From: Aphidius gifuensis
Lineage: Eukaryota > Arthropoda > Insecta > Hymenoptera > Braconidae
Direction: 5' to 3'
Assembly: GCF_014905175.1 (NCBI RefSeq)
Contig: NC_057793.1
Location: 744,001-808,000 of the forward strand
DNA: 64,000 bases
Shown here piece after piece: positions 49,100 through 63,510 of this stretch. The notes below the pieces were generated by a model. The model ran no database searches, had not been told where the DNA came from, and saw only the letters and a list, made by a program, of their open reading frames with translations. The stretch's first letter is position 1. Each line of letters opens with the position of its first letter. The position numbers were made by a program, and so were the translations under genes.

Positions 49100-52000
49100 T
49101 AATTAAATGCCCAGAAGACTTGAACATCATCAAAGTGAGTCTCGAAAATAGCTAAATAATTTAAATGATAAATAATTAATTAAATTTTTAATATTATAAA
49201 ATTTGTATTTAAAAATTTTCCAAATAATAAGCAAATATAAATTGTTTAAAAAAATATAAAATTAAATTTTTGAAATTACTTTTCTACATGTACCTGTTGA
49301 TATCCGTTTAAATTAAAAATTAGCATAATTATTACATTATTAGTTATAAATTACAAAAAGACGTATCAGGTGTCTCCAAATAGTAAGCAGCTGATGCACC
49401 TGCTAAAAGTCTTATCACAGCTCATAATACCCATCGTTCATTTATCGTCGCATACTCGCGACCTGCTCTTGATCGCACCTTGCGATTTATGTGGTTTTGA
49501 AATCTCCCTCTTATTATATGTGCAACCGCGATAATTTGAATCTCATAAATTCATACCAACGGTTTTTTATTATACCTTATCATTATTATTTTTTTTTTTT
49601 ATTACAAATATATATTTTTATATGAAAAACACTTTTTTTTTTTAATTCTCTCTGTGGTTTTTACATGAACTTTATTGACGACACACGATGACTTTTGCAG
49701 GTGGTATATTAAAAAAAAAAATTTTCTACTACGATACTTGTCTGATATATATAAAATTATAATCTTGACTTATGATATATAAATTTAATCGCAATAAAAA
49801 GTAACGATCAACGAATTTGATTAAAAAAAAAAAAAGCATAAATTATTACGTGTAATTATTATTATTATTATAAAGTTTATTAGTTTTTAATTTTATATTT
49901 TTGATGTTGATCCACTCGAAGTAGACAAGAGAGTATAAAATTTATTACAAAATAAAAAAAAAAATATATTTAAAATGAGTATATGCACACACATCTTGCG
50001 CATGTATCTGCTCAGTTTACGGATCATGAACGTGATCCTCGTGCACGTCTATAATTATTTTCAGTGTATATAATATATGAGAAATACAGATATCTTCATG
50101 AGCAAGGTTTCACCAAAAGTTTTCTGTTCTTTGTGTATATATTCACCATTGTATATTATATAGATACACGTATTAAAGCGCGCTCGATGTGTATCCCCAA
50201 CGGTATCTTTATGGCTTATTGCAACCTCTGCAGGGCAATGTTGTTCATATTTATATACATCTATACATATTTACACACATATTTTCGTACACCTTATATT
50301 CGTAATGCATATTATAAACATGTACTTATCGACATTTAACTGGTACACAAAAAGTGTCGACGGATTATCAACTGTATTTTAAATTTCATATTTTTGAAAA
50401 ATATTTAAAAACAAAAATTTATACAATTTTGTATTTTTATAAGGAATATATTAATATAAATTTTTTTATAATTATATTATTGTATTAATTAATTAATCAT
50501 TTTTTTTTTCCAATGATAATTTTATAAATTTAATGATTTTTTGTTTTTTAAATTTTAAAAATTATAAAATTCATAAATTTTGAAAGATTTTTGGTTAAAT
50601 AAAATAATATAAATGAATTTATTTTTTTATTGTTAATTTTTATTATTTATATTAATAATAAAAAAATAAAAAATTAATATATTTTAATTATATCATTAAA
50701 TTTCTGTGAAAAAAAAAAAAAATTAAAAAAAGCATTTTTTTTTAAATAAATTCAAAAAATTTTATTTAATTTTTAAATTTAATAAAATAAATTAAATTTT
50801 TATCAAGTTAATTTAACATTTGTATTGAAAATAAACAAATCCTTTTTATTTATTCCAAATTTATATTTTTAACAAATAAATAAATAAAACAATATTTTTC
50901 TAAAAGAAAAAAAAAAGCTCAGATTTTTTTTAATTCTTTTTTTTATATTTTTTATTAATTCAATTTTTTTTTTATATAACAAACTGTCCAATGATTTGAG
51001 TATGTATTTTAGCTGATGAACAAATCAACAATGAACTCATTCAGTGATTCTTCATGGAAGCCATTATTGAATTCATTGAAGGGTGGCAATGAGGAAAGGG
51101 TATAAATAAACGAACTCGTTTTCTCTCTCTGCAACTCTTTTTTTTATATACATATTTTTTTTATTTAGTGAATGCTATCTGTGTATGTTTTATACGAAAG
51201 GGTTGAACGTGGCTCTCACTGTTTATCGTAGATTATAGATAATCTTTGTATCTGTGTGTCACCGAAAAGCACCAAGTGCTCCCACTGGTTCATATGGCTT
51301 TTCTCTCTTTTCATTTATAGCAGAGTATAATAATACAATGTGCGAATGTACATGGCTATAAAATTTTTGTATGTATATTTTTGTGTTTACAATGCATGTG
51401 TTGTGTTGGTAGTATTCATATATTTATACTAGTTGAGAGATGAAGAAAAGGACCAAGATGAGAGCAAGATACCTTTGTATATCACCATGTCGTTTTTAAA
51501 TCTAATGTGACGTCTGTGTCACGTACTCATTTGATTCAACGATATGATTTTTTATTTTATTTATATTTTTTATTCAATTTATATTTCATAAATATTTTAT
51601 TTTAGCATTATTTCAACATGAATTTAGTGTAAATAATAATTATTTGTATAAAAATTATTTTTTTATTTAATTGCGGGAATTTTAAAATGTTTTTTTTATT
51701 TTTTTGTTGTTTTTAAATCTCAGACACATGAGTTGTGATAAATATTGTTTTTTTAACTGTCTGTTTTGTTATCCATTTCAAGGGCTTACAGATAATTTTA
51801 TATATTTTTTTTTTCTTCTAATTTTATCTGTCGCCAGACTTAATCTTCATTTTTTCAGAATTTTCTGTAACGCTTTTTTTTTTCTTTTTACAAATGTGAT
51901 TAATAATTTTATCTATATACAAGTGAAAATAAAATAACAAAATAAGAGCTTTATCTGAGTCAAATTATTTTTAAACTAGTTGATTAATTTTTTTTTTTTT

Positions 52001-52400
52001 TTACTACAAGTTGAAATGGACTAAATCAACATTCGAAAAAGATAATCACGTGTCAAGTGGATCCTTAAAATTTCCAAAATTATCAAACAACCAAACAACC
52101 GGAAACTAAATATTTTTTTTTTTCAAATTTTTTTATAAACTCATCAATCATCTAAAAATTGATAACTTCCTCAGTTTTAAATTTTTTTTCAACAAGCTTA
52201 AAAACCTCAAAACCAATATTAAATTAACGCAATCAATAATATAATTTTTTTTTTTTTTTTTTTCATTTAAAAAAAATATATTGTCGCAGAAAAAAAAATA
52301 TACAATAATCATGATTGACTTGAGGAATCATCAACAAAAATTTGCGTGATATTCGATATAATCTGAATGTCAGTTTCACGGTGGTTGCAGTGGTATTTAT
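49100..52400. other. AT-rich non-coding stretch
   Basis: The composition is extreme between 50.4 and 50.97 kb, where the sequence is almost only A and T. Balanced patches lie at 49.36-49.50 and 51.17-51.30 kb. No gene is recognised. Confidence 0.6.
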
Positions 52401-52429
52401 AAATTTATTTCCCAAACTCTCATAAGTCC

Positions 52430-52545
52430 CGTCTCGTCAGAGTGACGCCCAAGCGTCGGGCGCCAAAATTTTTCGTTCGTCAATTCTTAAAAAGGGCCTT
52501 GATGTCCGACGCTCTCATATTAACCGCATAATATGGCATTAATAT
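52430..52545. promoter_or_regulatory. GC-enriched island with an E2F-like site
   Basis: GTGACGCCCAAGCGTCGGGCG is followed by GGCGCCAAAA at 52459-52468, which on the minus strand reads TTTTGGCGCC, a good E2F-type match. The surrounding DNA is AT-rich. No open frame of note crosses it. Confidence 0.3.
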
Positions 52546-55500
52546 CATAAAACCCGCTTGATAAAACTCAATGAAGCTCCAGCTATTCCCGGAAATTTAA
52601 TATCAAACACCCCATTGTACAATTCCCAAATAAAAAAAAGCTCGCATATATAATATTCTCCAAATGAAACGAGACTACGAAAGAAAAAAAAAATACATCA
52701 ATGCACACAAAACTACTGGAGAATATATCTTGGAATCTAAATCCATGCAAAATGATTGTTATTGGATCCTAGGGTTAAGAAGGGCTTTTGGCTACAAGCT
52801 TCATATACACATCAGTTGAAGGTTGAAGGTTCATCATACATTACAAGGGAAACTGACTATGCCTGCGCGTCAATGGGGAGGCAGACGATGGGAGCAATAG
52901 TTTAAACATAAATGAAAAAAAAAAAAATATATATATTTATAAAAATTGGATGCAGATGAGATCGTATCGTGATCGCGTAATCGGTGGATCTCGGTCAGGA
53001 CAATACCGGGTGTTCTCCTCTGTTCAAAAACACTCAAACATTGTTTGACAATGAAAATAAAAAATATAAAAAATAAACGGGCGACAGCTGTCCAACACTG
53101 TCTTCAATATATGTGTACATTTGCGTATGTACAATAATCAACATGAAAAATAAATAAAACATCATCATAAAATTATAGAATGAAAACCACATTAATATAT
53201 GAAAATAATGATTTACAAAAAAAAAGCTCATACAGCTTTTTTTATTCAACGAAGAATATATTTTTGTATATCAATAACAAGACTGTATTTATGTATTAAT
53301 TTGAGTCTTTGATAAATCTTGAATCATCAAAATTATCAATCTAAAATCTAAAACCAAGCCACGTGCCTTGAATCGTTATTTTTTATTTTTTATAAATTTT
53401 TTTTTTTTTCATTTCTACACGCATTAGTCTATCAAGACATTCAGTCATCAACACGCCGCCATACAAAAAACATGCGCTTGGACGTTGAGAGAAAATAAAA
53501 ATAAAAAAAAAAATATATTTTTGAAGCCTAGTGGGGGTCTAAATGTGTCCCTCATAAAAACTGAAAATCCGCAGATCGGTGATTCATGATAACTCAAAAT
53601 ACAGCTGCCACGCAGTTTTGTGGTGGTCACCCAGTGTTCAACTATTACTCTGTCTATAAACGCAACGTTTTTCCTTTTTTTTTTTTTTAGATTGAGAGCC
53701 TAGATTGTAGGCGTGATTGTGTGTCTCTCTGTGGTCCACCAGGCAACATTATTTTGACTATAAAACGACTGTAATTTAAAAACTATTGTTGAAGCCATAT
53801 TGTTACAATAATATTTGACAATATGTGTGTTCATAGTGACGACATGTTGCCTTGATATTTTATTTTCTATTTCTCAATTACCAAGCTTTTCATAATATTG
53901 ACAGAATATCCATCATCTCATGACAATTCAATTTGTTCGCGTGATTGTTGTATACACACACAAAAATTTTGAGCTTTTATTTATCATTTTATTTGTTTGC
54001 AATTTAATTTATTATAAAATACATGGCAGACTGATGGAAATACTATATATGAAATTTTATTTGGAAAATTTATAATAGTTGATAATTTGAATTGTATGAG
54101 GGTCATTTGTATGGGTCAAAATATACTGCACCTATGTTGGCAGGAGTGGTAGCAGAATGAATAATCACTGCAGGAGGTCTTCCTCTGTGTTCTTTATCAG
54201 TTTATATATTTTTTTTTTTTATTTTTTAACTCTCTCAAGGAAGGCAGAATCTTGAATCAACGGGGTATCAATCTCGCCACCTGGCTTCATCCTCAATTCC
54301 ATCAGTTTGCATCCCCAAAAGAATATAATTCAAAAAAAAAAAACTAAAGTTGTCATAAAGAATAAAAATAAAAGAATCTGTCAATTTGTTAAATTTAAAA
54401 ACAAAAAATAAAAACTGATATATATTTTTATATATATTTAACGTATATTGATGATTCCATAGAAAAATTTAATATCCAAAAAAACAAAACCTGACCCTCG
54501 TCACTGTGTCAGTCAGGATGTATCTATCTGTGAATAATATTATCTGTTTTGGAAAGCATGAATGACCTGGTCAATTTATTTATTTTTTGACTATATTAAC
54601 TGGACTTAATGGATGACCGGAAATTTCATTTTAATTCAACCATTTTATTAGTTTTTTTTTTTTTTATTTATTTTTCATTCATTTGAAGCTATGTGTCATT
54701 TTAATTTTCAAAGTAAAATAATAATATTATACAAAGAACTTGTTTATTGAGCTGAATTCATTTTTTTTTTTTTTATTTAAAAATTGATGGATATATAGTG
54801 AGTTAAGTGGATGATTTGATTCTCTTGAGAATAGAAAGATAGCTGTAAAAAAAAGGTGTGGCAGTAGCCAAATAGCTTGCATTTAAAAATACAATAATTT
54901 ATTTAATTTTAAAATTATTATTATGAATTTATTGTATTCTTTTCTCTAGTCAATGCATAATATTTATATATAAATTCAAGTTAAGCATGGGTGTTTCCCA
55001 AGGGATAACATCCTGTTCCTTCTGATTGCTGTCTTGTCTTGTAGATTATCGCCATCTTTTCAACTCATACATATATATACCTATTTGCATTAATTTTTTT
55101 TCATTTTTTTTTATATACTCTGACAGACAGAAGCCATATACAATTCATTTAAATATACACTTTTTTTTTTTTTTTTTTTTAATCATAAACTCAAGTTGAT
55201 CATACTTGATAAGGAAAAAATATATAAATACTTTTTTTTTCTCAAAAAATACTGTGTACAGTGAGTCAATAAAATGCAGGACTTAATAAGAACCCATTTG
55301 GGTTAATCGAATGAGGACTTTTTTGGAGATAAAAAGTGGCCAGAGTATTTTTTTTATTTTTTTTTTTATTTTAAAATAAGCACACACCTTTTAATGAACC
55401 TTTTCAACATCTCTTTTACTTCTTTTCATATTTTTTTTTTTTTTCGAGAATATTTATTATACATACATAGATATCCGTTGACAAAAAGAAAAAAAAAAAA

Positions 55501-55740
55501 AAAATTGTCTTTGATCATATGTAAAGTATGTGTACCAACTGTTTTTCTTTTTATTTATTTATTTTTTTTTTCTTATACCAAGTATATATGAAAAAAAAAA
55601 AATGAAAAAAAAAAAACTGCTTTGGATTAAAGCATGTACATATTGAGTGAGAGTGAGGTTTTTGAGTTTTGAGTAGTTTGCTTGTGGCTTGGATATATAC
55701 ATTGATTTAAAATGAGAGGAAAGAGATTATTTTATTTTTT
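52546..55740. other. AT-rich non-coding stretch
   Basis: Balanced patches lie near 52.84-52.91 and 52.97-53.02 kb. Otherwise there are only A/T runs and chance frames. Confidence 0.55.
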
Positions 55741-55749
55741 TTTCAGAGG

Positions 55750-55905
55750 GCAAGAGAGAAGCCGTCGTCCGGGTTAACATAAAAACTGTGTGCATACCGT
55801 TTTCTCTATGTAGATACGTTTGCAAGATACGTTTCAGTCGACGGACTCTCACCCGTCTTGGTCCCGCAGATAGAACTGATATTATTCAGCTAGCCTCCTC
55901 ACTAA
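55750..55905. promoter_or_regulatory. Mixed-composition island with a GATACGTTT direct repeat
   Basis: GATACGTTT occurs at 55813-55821 and again at 55826-55834, followed by CAGTCGACGGACTC and CCCGCAGATAG. The next 150 bases lead into a CT-rich tract. Together they could form one regulatory module. Confidence 0.3.
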
Positions 55906-56016
55906 TTCCATTCATTTTATACTCTACACATATATAAAAAATACTGGGGTCTTTCGAAGCTTCGTCATTTGCCAACTAAACGTAAAATCCTCCTTTTCCC
56001 TATATACATAAATATC

Positions 56017-56056
56017 CTCTCTTTCTTTCTCTCGCTCTCCTCTCTCTCTCTCTCGC
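56017..56056. repeat. CT-rich microsatellite (GAGA-factor-type sites on the minus strand)
   Basis: Stretches of TCTC, interrupted by TTT and CGC, give several GAGAG words on the minus strand. A shorter similar tract is at 57028-57060 and another at 28541-28565. GAGA factor binds such repeats in insects; binding here is inference. Confidence 0.55.
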
Positions 56057-56099
56057 TATATACATACATATAAATTTTTTTTTACATCATGGAATTTCA

Positions 56100-58740
56100 C
56101 CTTTGATCTGCATTAATATACCCCATAATTTAAAATATCATAAAATGTTTATATATTTTTAAAAAACCTATTTAAATGGAATATTGATTTTTCTAAAAAA
56201 AAAAAAATAATTTATTTATATTTATTCTTCTAAATATTTATATCGGTTAATATTGATATTTTTTTTTTATCTTAATTAGCATTAATAAGACAAGCTGCAG
56301 AATAATATATTTTAAGTATATATGAGTAAATTCATAACATATTCGTTTGATCAAACCAAGCGTAAAAGGTATTTTATAAACTACAGTTTAGCTGATTTTC
56401 TATGGTTCATCCCTCGATCTAAACACCCGCATCAGTGGGGTAATTTTTTTTTTTTTTTTGCTTTGAAAGAAACAACCCCTCTATTTATATACATGTATAT
56501 ATGTATCTTTGGAAGCTGTAACCAACCCCTGGATTTAGTCACACCAAGTGCTAACAGTTATTTATACACACCAGTAACCCCATACAAAATAGTCAAGGTG
56601 CCAAATCAAATTCTTTAAATATATTTTTAATGTATTTCATTTAATTATACCCTTAAATATATATTTTTATTATTCAATAACTTAATAAATTAATTTTAAA
56701 TTTTAAATATTTTTTTAAAACTTTGATATCAAAATATTATGATTTTTTTGTTTCATTTTTATGATATTTTTTTATGATTATGTTTAAACATAAAAAAAAA
56801 AAAAAAATAAACAAACAAAAAAAAATTGTCTGTATACAACCGTCAATTTTATATGTAATATATATATATTTTTTTTAAGATATACACTTTTCTGCTGGGA
56901 AAAGATAAGACTTATCTGTCGAGTTCCGATACGATAGAATTCCGTGGGGTGTTTATATACACATCGCGTTGCTAAGGGATGCTATTGCCTTGTCTGTGGG
57001 GAATGCTCTGGAAGCTTTATTCCAGCCCTCTCTTTTTCTCTCTCTATCTCGCTCTCCAGGAAGACCAAAAACTCCAGTTTCTCTCTTGTAAAAAAAAACC
57101 ATACGCGCATCAACCATTTTTTCATTTTTTTTTTGTTGAGGGTGAACACTTTTTTTTTTTTATTTTCAAATGTGTATTATGATCTATTGTACAATGATGA
57201 TACATCGTTTCATAAATATACTAAATCAAGAACACTAGATGAGATAAAATGACAATGAAAAATAAAAAAAAATAAAAAATTATTTATATAAATAAAATAA
57301 TAAAGTTATGAAGAAAAAAAAAACAGAAATAATTTTTAAAAAATTTAGATATTTTGAAGAAAATTTATTGAACAATATATTGTTAAATTTGTTTGGAAAA
57401 TAAATATGCGAATATTTTTGAATTTTATTTAAAACAATCAAAGCTATAAATATCAAGTGAATGTTACTTTCGAAAATTCTATAGAGTAATCGATACAACT
57501 GCCACGATTTAAAGATTTTTTTCATTTTTATTTGATGCTAAAAGTCCAATGGAGAACCTGCAGGTATACTTGAAAATAAATAAATAACATTTGACTTCAT
57601 TGCTGAATGTTTATTGGCTGATTCAAAAAATAATATGAACCAATGGCTGTAATTTATCATTCTCTTTGTCTCCATGTGAAAAGTGGAATGATTTTTTATT
57701 ATAAAGGCCATGAACTTTAGGTCTTTAGCATATTATATATACTTTGGGAAAAACCATTTAATTTTCATTAGTCAAAAAAAGGAGAATAGATAAAGAGATA
57801 TCTAGTTACAATCTTTAGATTATTTTGAAAAAGACATGCGATTGTTCATTGTGGTGATTTTGGAATGGTCGTTGTGACGTTTAGTCGACATATTTTGATG
57901 GTCAAGTTGGCAAGTTATTGGTCATCTAGCCGACTCCAAGGTTCTTCAAAAATCAAACCTTCCTCAATCTTTTTAACAAAATTTTTTGACTGACAGGTTT
58001 GATTCGTTGACGAGCAAAGAATTTCGTTAAAATTTGTTCGAAATTTTTTACATTTGGATGAAATTAGAAAAAAAGGAAAAACTTGTCGACTCATCGAGTG
58101 GATCATCAGAAATTGTCAAATAAATTCAAACAAAAGATTTGGAATATATGAAAAAGAAAAGAACAAAAAAAAAAAATAACTACGAACCTGTTCAATCAGA
58201 ACAGAAACAGCTTGTCTTTTATTCATATATAATATATCCACCATCGGCAGAATCGTTATGGTACAACGCGTTTGAAAATCACTTAAATCCTCAGCCAGTT
58301 AACAATGACGTGGACACAGTGAACACACAGACACGATAGAGAAAATACTAACAACGTCAAACGAGAACCACATTCGTATGGAGAAACAAAAAGCCAAGTT
58401 GAAATGAAATAAAAAAGCCAAGTTGAAAAATAAATATGTATAATAAAAAATAAGGGAGAAATGATGATGAATAATATATATCGTTGTGGACATTGACATA
58501 GGGCACAATGAATCGGCTAATCGAGTCTTGACATTTCGATGGGTATTAGTTTTAAAGTTGTTAAAGTTTCATCTGGCATATTATTGATTATCATCACTGC
58601 ATTTAAATATATACATATTGCATTATCATTTTTATTATGTAAAAGACACTTTTAATTTTCATTTTATATTTAAAATTATTTTGTTTTGAGATGGATTGTG
58701 TAAAAAAAATAAAAATAAGTGGAATTAACTTATGAAATTT
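56100..58740. other. AT-rich non-coding stretch
   Basis: No gene is seen. The frames at 56322-56618 and 56944-57252 are low-complexity and lack any recognisable domain. Confidence 0.55.
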
Positions 58741-58746
58741 TTGAGA

Positions 58747-59145
58747 AACTTGTGTTTTGTTGTGGTTTAAATATTAGAAAAATAATTTTGTGAAAATTTT
58801 ATTTAGAAAATATATTTTGAAGCTGAAATAACGTTGAGCAAAAAATAAAAAAATTTAGAAAATTATAAAATTGAAAAAAAAATAGAAATAATTGAAATTA
58901 AATTATAAAAATTTTAGGACACTTGTATTTTATTGTTGTTTAAATATTAGAAAAATAATTTTATGAAAAAAGTACTTGAAAATCATTTTTGTAATTTTTA
59001 ACAAATATGAGCTGCCCCGAATTTCGTCTGCAGTTAATATCAAATTTCTAAATTGAAAAAAAAAATAAAAAAAAATGAAACTAATTTCTAAAACTTTCAG
59101 GATACTTGTATTTTGTTATTATTAATTTAATTTAAATATTTTGTG
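58747..59145. repeat. Three copies of an AT-rich dispersed repeat (cluster 1)
   Basis: The copies lie at about 58747-58814, 58851-58985 and 59050-59145. The shared core is TTTTAGGACACTTGTATTTT, then TTGTTG, then TTTAAATATTAGAAAAATAA. The first two cores are 173 bases apart. The second copy matches cluster 2 (62971-63042) over 72 bases with about three mismatches and one gap. Confidence 0.7.
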
Positions 59146-62100
59146 TTAAATTAATATATAACTTTTTATAAAATAAATTACCAAAAAAATACTCTAAATA
59201 AATTTATTTTAATTAAATTTAAAATCATTTCAAAAATTAATTATTGAAAATGTAAAATACCAATTAAATTATAGCTAAATAAAAAAACTAGACATATTTA
59301 ATTGAAAAAAAATCATAACAATACCTCCTTAAACAACCTTAAATATTAAAAACCGAAAAATAAAAAATTCAAAGTAATTACTTATATTCTTCCATGCCTA
59401 TTTAAAATTTTTTTTTTCATTTCTATAAAAATAATAAATATAAATAAATAAAAAACCTCTAAAAATCGAAGATGAAAAATATGCCTTCCAAGAAATATAT
59501 ATCGAAAACAAGGTTTGCCCCTGCGTTGTGTTGCACCACAGGAGTAAACACTTTATAAGTATCTTGGGGTATCCAAGATCATCAGTCCCACATTCGAAGA
59601 GGCAACTCGCGAGCCTCTCATACCTCCCACCGAATACATATAGAAATAAAAAAAAAAAAAGCAAGCAAGCATCATACTATAAATAAAAAAAAAAAAAAAA
59701 AAAGAAACAAATCCCCTTGGACCACAGTATTATATATCACTTTGAAATATATATATAATTTCCTTTCAATTGTTGTTGGCTAGTAAAACCGTGACGACAT
59801 TGGGTTATCCTTATTTTGTACACAGATTCGTTATGGCTAATATAATGGCTGTTAGACAAGTCACTACATTAAAATATCCAACCAACACAAGCCAATAAAA
59901 TTATTCAAGCTATGACATTACGATAGTTTGTATCTATTTAACTTGGCTATACCATTGTCATAATAATCGCAAAATTGGCAATTTCAATTAACCTCGCTGT
60001 CGATATTACATATCTTTCAAATATATTATTTTATATTGATACACATTATAACCAGCTATCCTCATATCAATCCAGACAATTGAAAAGGCGTGTGAATTTT
60101 CTGGATTTCACATCGTAAAAATGTTTTATGATGACGTTATATATTTTTTTTTTTCATTTTTGGCTCAATTTAAATGGACCATTTGAAAAAATGACAAGTT
60201 GATTTTTTTAGCTTTTGAAAAGTCGAAAAATCAAGGTGAGTTTTTTAAATTGCTACCTGAAAATTTATTCATGTGGCTATACACAGGTGATAATCAATCG
60301 AGTGTGAGATTTATTTTTATTTTTTGATTCTATATTTGCAGAGTCAGTGGTAGACAAATAAACGGACGGATTTTTTCCATCGAAAGAGAGTCAAGTGCAG
60401 GATCTCAAAAAAATATACATCGCTTTTGTTTGTATACAAAAAAAAAAAAGGAATAAAAAAATAAGTTTATAACGAATTGAAAAGTTCTTGTTGAGAACTC
60501 TTGCGTGGAATAATGCCAATCCACGGGATATCTTACAATTGACAACAATGCTGTAATCTACAATTTGGTCAACAATAAATGGACCAGAGTAGACAAGATG
60601 TGTGAGGGTAAGAAACATTCAAAAATGAAAAAAAATATATATAAATAAGAAGAGTTCGAGAAGTGGCATCCCGCTGTCATGAGCACGAAGAACTCTATCC
60701 ATTTCATTTTTTTTTTAGCTCAACATTACTGTATGGTAGTAAGCAAGAGAAAAAAAATATATAAATAAAAAAATATATTGTCACGAGGTGAATCGTGATC
60801 CATGGGTGGGCCAACCTGTCCCATGAGAACCCGTCGTGAAGTTTACTTTTAAAAAATCATAAAACAAATTTTATATCATCGATTTAAAAAAACCAATTGA
60901 TTTTTTCGCGATTGTCAATATTTATTTTACTGATTGATTTAATTTTTAATATTTGAAAAATATAATTTAAATTAAAAAATTTATTTTCAATTTTCAAATA
61001 GAAAAATTCAATTTTTATCAGAGAAAAATTGATGTTAAATTTTGAAAAAAAAATATACAAACACTGCTGACAATATAATTAAAAACAATAAAAATTATAA
61101 TGCTAGTAAAACTGGGCAAACGAATTAATGATCAAGAGTCTCTTAATCCGGCTATTTGACTCTCCAAATGACATTTTATTTCTTTCCCTTTCTTGACAAT
61201 CTACACACTTCTCTGTATAATTTGATTCGGCTTGGTTGGTATAATTTTTTGTGTCTCTTTCTCTCTCATAAGCTTAAAGTTCCCTCGTGGATGATGGTAG
61301 TATAACTAGATAGAATATAACACAAACCCCACGAGAGTATTTCACAACCCCAGACCAAGTTGTTCATACCCTGGGACATAGTCAACGATGAAACGTTTTC
61401 TCTATATATATTTGTGACAGTCAATCGTTCTACTGTATATACCCCTCGGTTTTTTCTTTTTTGCTACAACACCTTGTTTTAAATTTTTCTTGCCATCTCT
61501 GTGTATTAAATTTATAGGCATAGCAATTTTTCTGTACACGCGCTAACGGCAATTTACTTTTACTCTAAAACTGCACTACTTTAAGTAGCTTTATGAAAAT
61601 GAATGAACTACTCTCAAATATTAAATTACTGCAAATTTTATGAATATTAATTTTTCTAAACCGAAATTTCTAATGTGAAAATTAAAAAAATATTACACTA
61701 AAAAATTGTTTAAATATAAAATTAAAATGGTAATAGAAATTTTAATATTTATTTTTTTTATTGGGAATTGGGTAAATAATTAATATAATAGAATAAAAAA
61801 TTAAATAAAAAAATAATTAGAATAATTTATTATAGAAAATTTATAAAATAATAATAAAATATTTTTACATAATTTTTGTATAAAAGAAAAATTATGTTAA
61901 AATTTGACGTTAAACTATGTATATTAATAATTTTGTTGTGGAATAAAATATTCAGTATATTTGAGGATTAATTTATATGCATCAAATTTCATTTAATAAC
62001 TTTTATTTTTTTGTATTGTTAATATTATCTTTTAAAATATTAGGTATTCATAGGAATATCATTTATATTTTTTTTAAAAAAATTAAAATTCAATTTGTAA

Positions 62101-62960
62101 ATTAAAGAAAATATATTTTAAAAATTTGTAACTTCAATAAAAGTAAATGGCTGACTTTTGAATAAAGACATTAAATTTGTTAAAATTTATTTCATGTCTG
62201 TGGTCTGATAGAAGAATATTTCGAAAAGACGAAGTAAAAATATCTTGAATTTAATAAAATAAAATAATTTAATTTTTTAATATTAGAATTTTCTGAGATA
62301 TCAACATAGCTTTGAATACTAGTTAAAAAGCATGAATAATAGATAAAAATTGTATTGCATTGTAATTTTAGATGAAGACATTCAATTTTTAAATAACTAT
62401 TTGTAATTACAATATGCACAGTAAATGACTTTCAAGCAAAAATAAAAAAATATAAAATTATATTAACATTGTAGATTAGAAAGAAGCATAAAATTTTTTT
62501 GAACTTAAATTTGTAAAGATTCCATAAAATTTGTTTTATTTTATACAAAGTAAAAATGAAATCTCAAATATTGCTATGTCCATTAATTTTAATAAACATT
62601 GTTTTTTTAATATTTAATGTAAAAAAGATTAGTTGATCGATGTTTCTTAATTGTGGGAGAGTAAAATTTCGTGAAAATTTTTCGGTAATATATGTCAAAT
62701 TCACTAATTTTGTTATTTTTCATTTTCTTTGGTAAAAAATAAATTATTGGCAGCATCGATTGTAAACTTTATTAAATGATATTTTTACACAAATCTGTGT
62801 GTATCATCATATTATTATTATTACTATTTTTATGATTTTTTTTCTAAACGAAATTTCTTTTTTTTTTCTACAAAAAAATAATATAAACTACAAGATTGTA
62901 TTAGTTTTTCTGGAATATTTTTATTTTTTTATTTTGTAAATTGGTGGGTTAATTTTGAGA
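59146..62960. other. AT-rich non-coding stretch
   Basis: Balanced patches lie at 59.50-59.64, 60.78-60.84 and 61.26-61.40 kb. No coding exon or RNA gene is recognised. Confidence 0.55.
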
Positions 62961-62970
62961 AAAAATATAA

Positions 62971-63510
62971 AAATTTAGAAAATTGTAAAATTGAAAAAAA
63001 AAATAGAAATAATTGAAATTAAATTTTGAAAATTTTAGGACAGTTATATTTTGTTGTCATTTAAATAATAGAAGCATAATTTTGTGAAATTTTTACTTAA
63101 AAATATTTTTTTTTTAAATGGGATCTATTGTCGAAATTATGGAATTTTGTCGATAGATCCTGGAAAATATGAAGTTAAAAAAAAAATAAAAATAATTGAA
63201 ATTAATTGTTAAAACTTTTAGGACACTCGTATTTTGATGTTGTTTAAATACTAGAAAAATAATTTCATGAAATTTTCATTTAGAAATATAATTATATAAA
63301 ATAATATTAAAAATTCAATAAAAATTTGAAAAAAATAAAAATAAAATAAAATTTAGACATTATATTTATTGTTAAATATTAGATATAAACAATTACAACT
63401 TAGAAATATCATTATAAAAAAAATAGAAAAAAATTGACATTATTTTCTAAAACTTTGGGGACACTTTAAATATTGAAAGCACAACTTTATAAATAATTTC
63501 AAAAGAATGA
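62971..63510. repeat. Three further copies of the AT-rich dispersed repeat (cluster 2)
   Basis: The copies lie at about 62971-63115, 63181-63290 and 63421-63510, in the same orientation as cluster 1. The last copy is the most diverged (it keeps AAAACTTTGGGGACACTTTAAATATTGAAAG). Confidence 0.65.

Noticed and set aside
51016..51105. 29-codon frame MNKSTMNSFSDSSWKPLLNS after a TTTTAG
   Set aside because: Composition is more coding-like than nearby DNA, but it is too short, the donor-like end is weak and no family is recognised.
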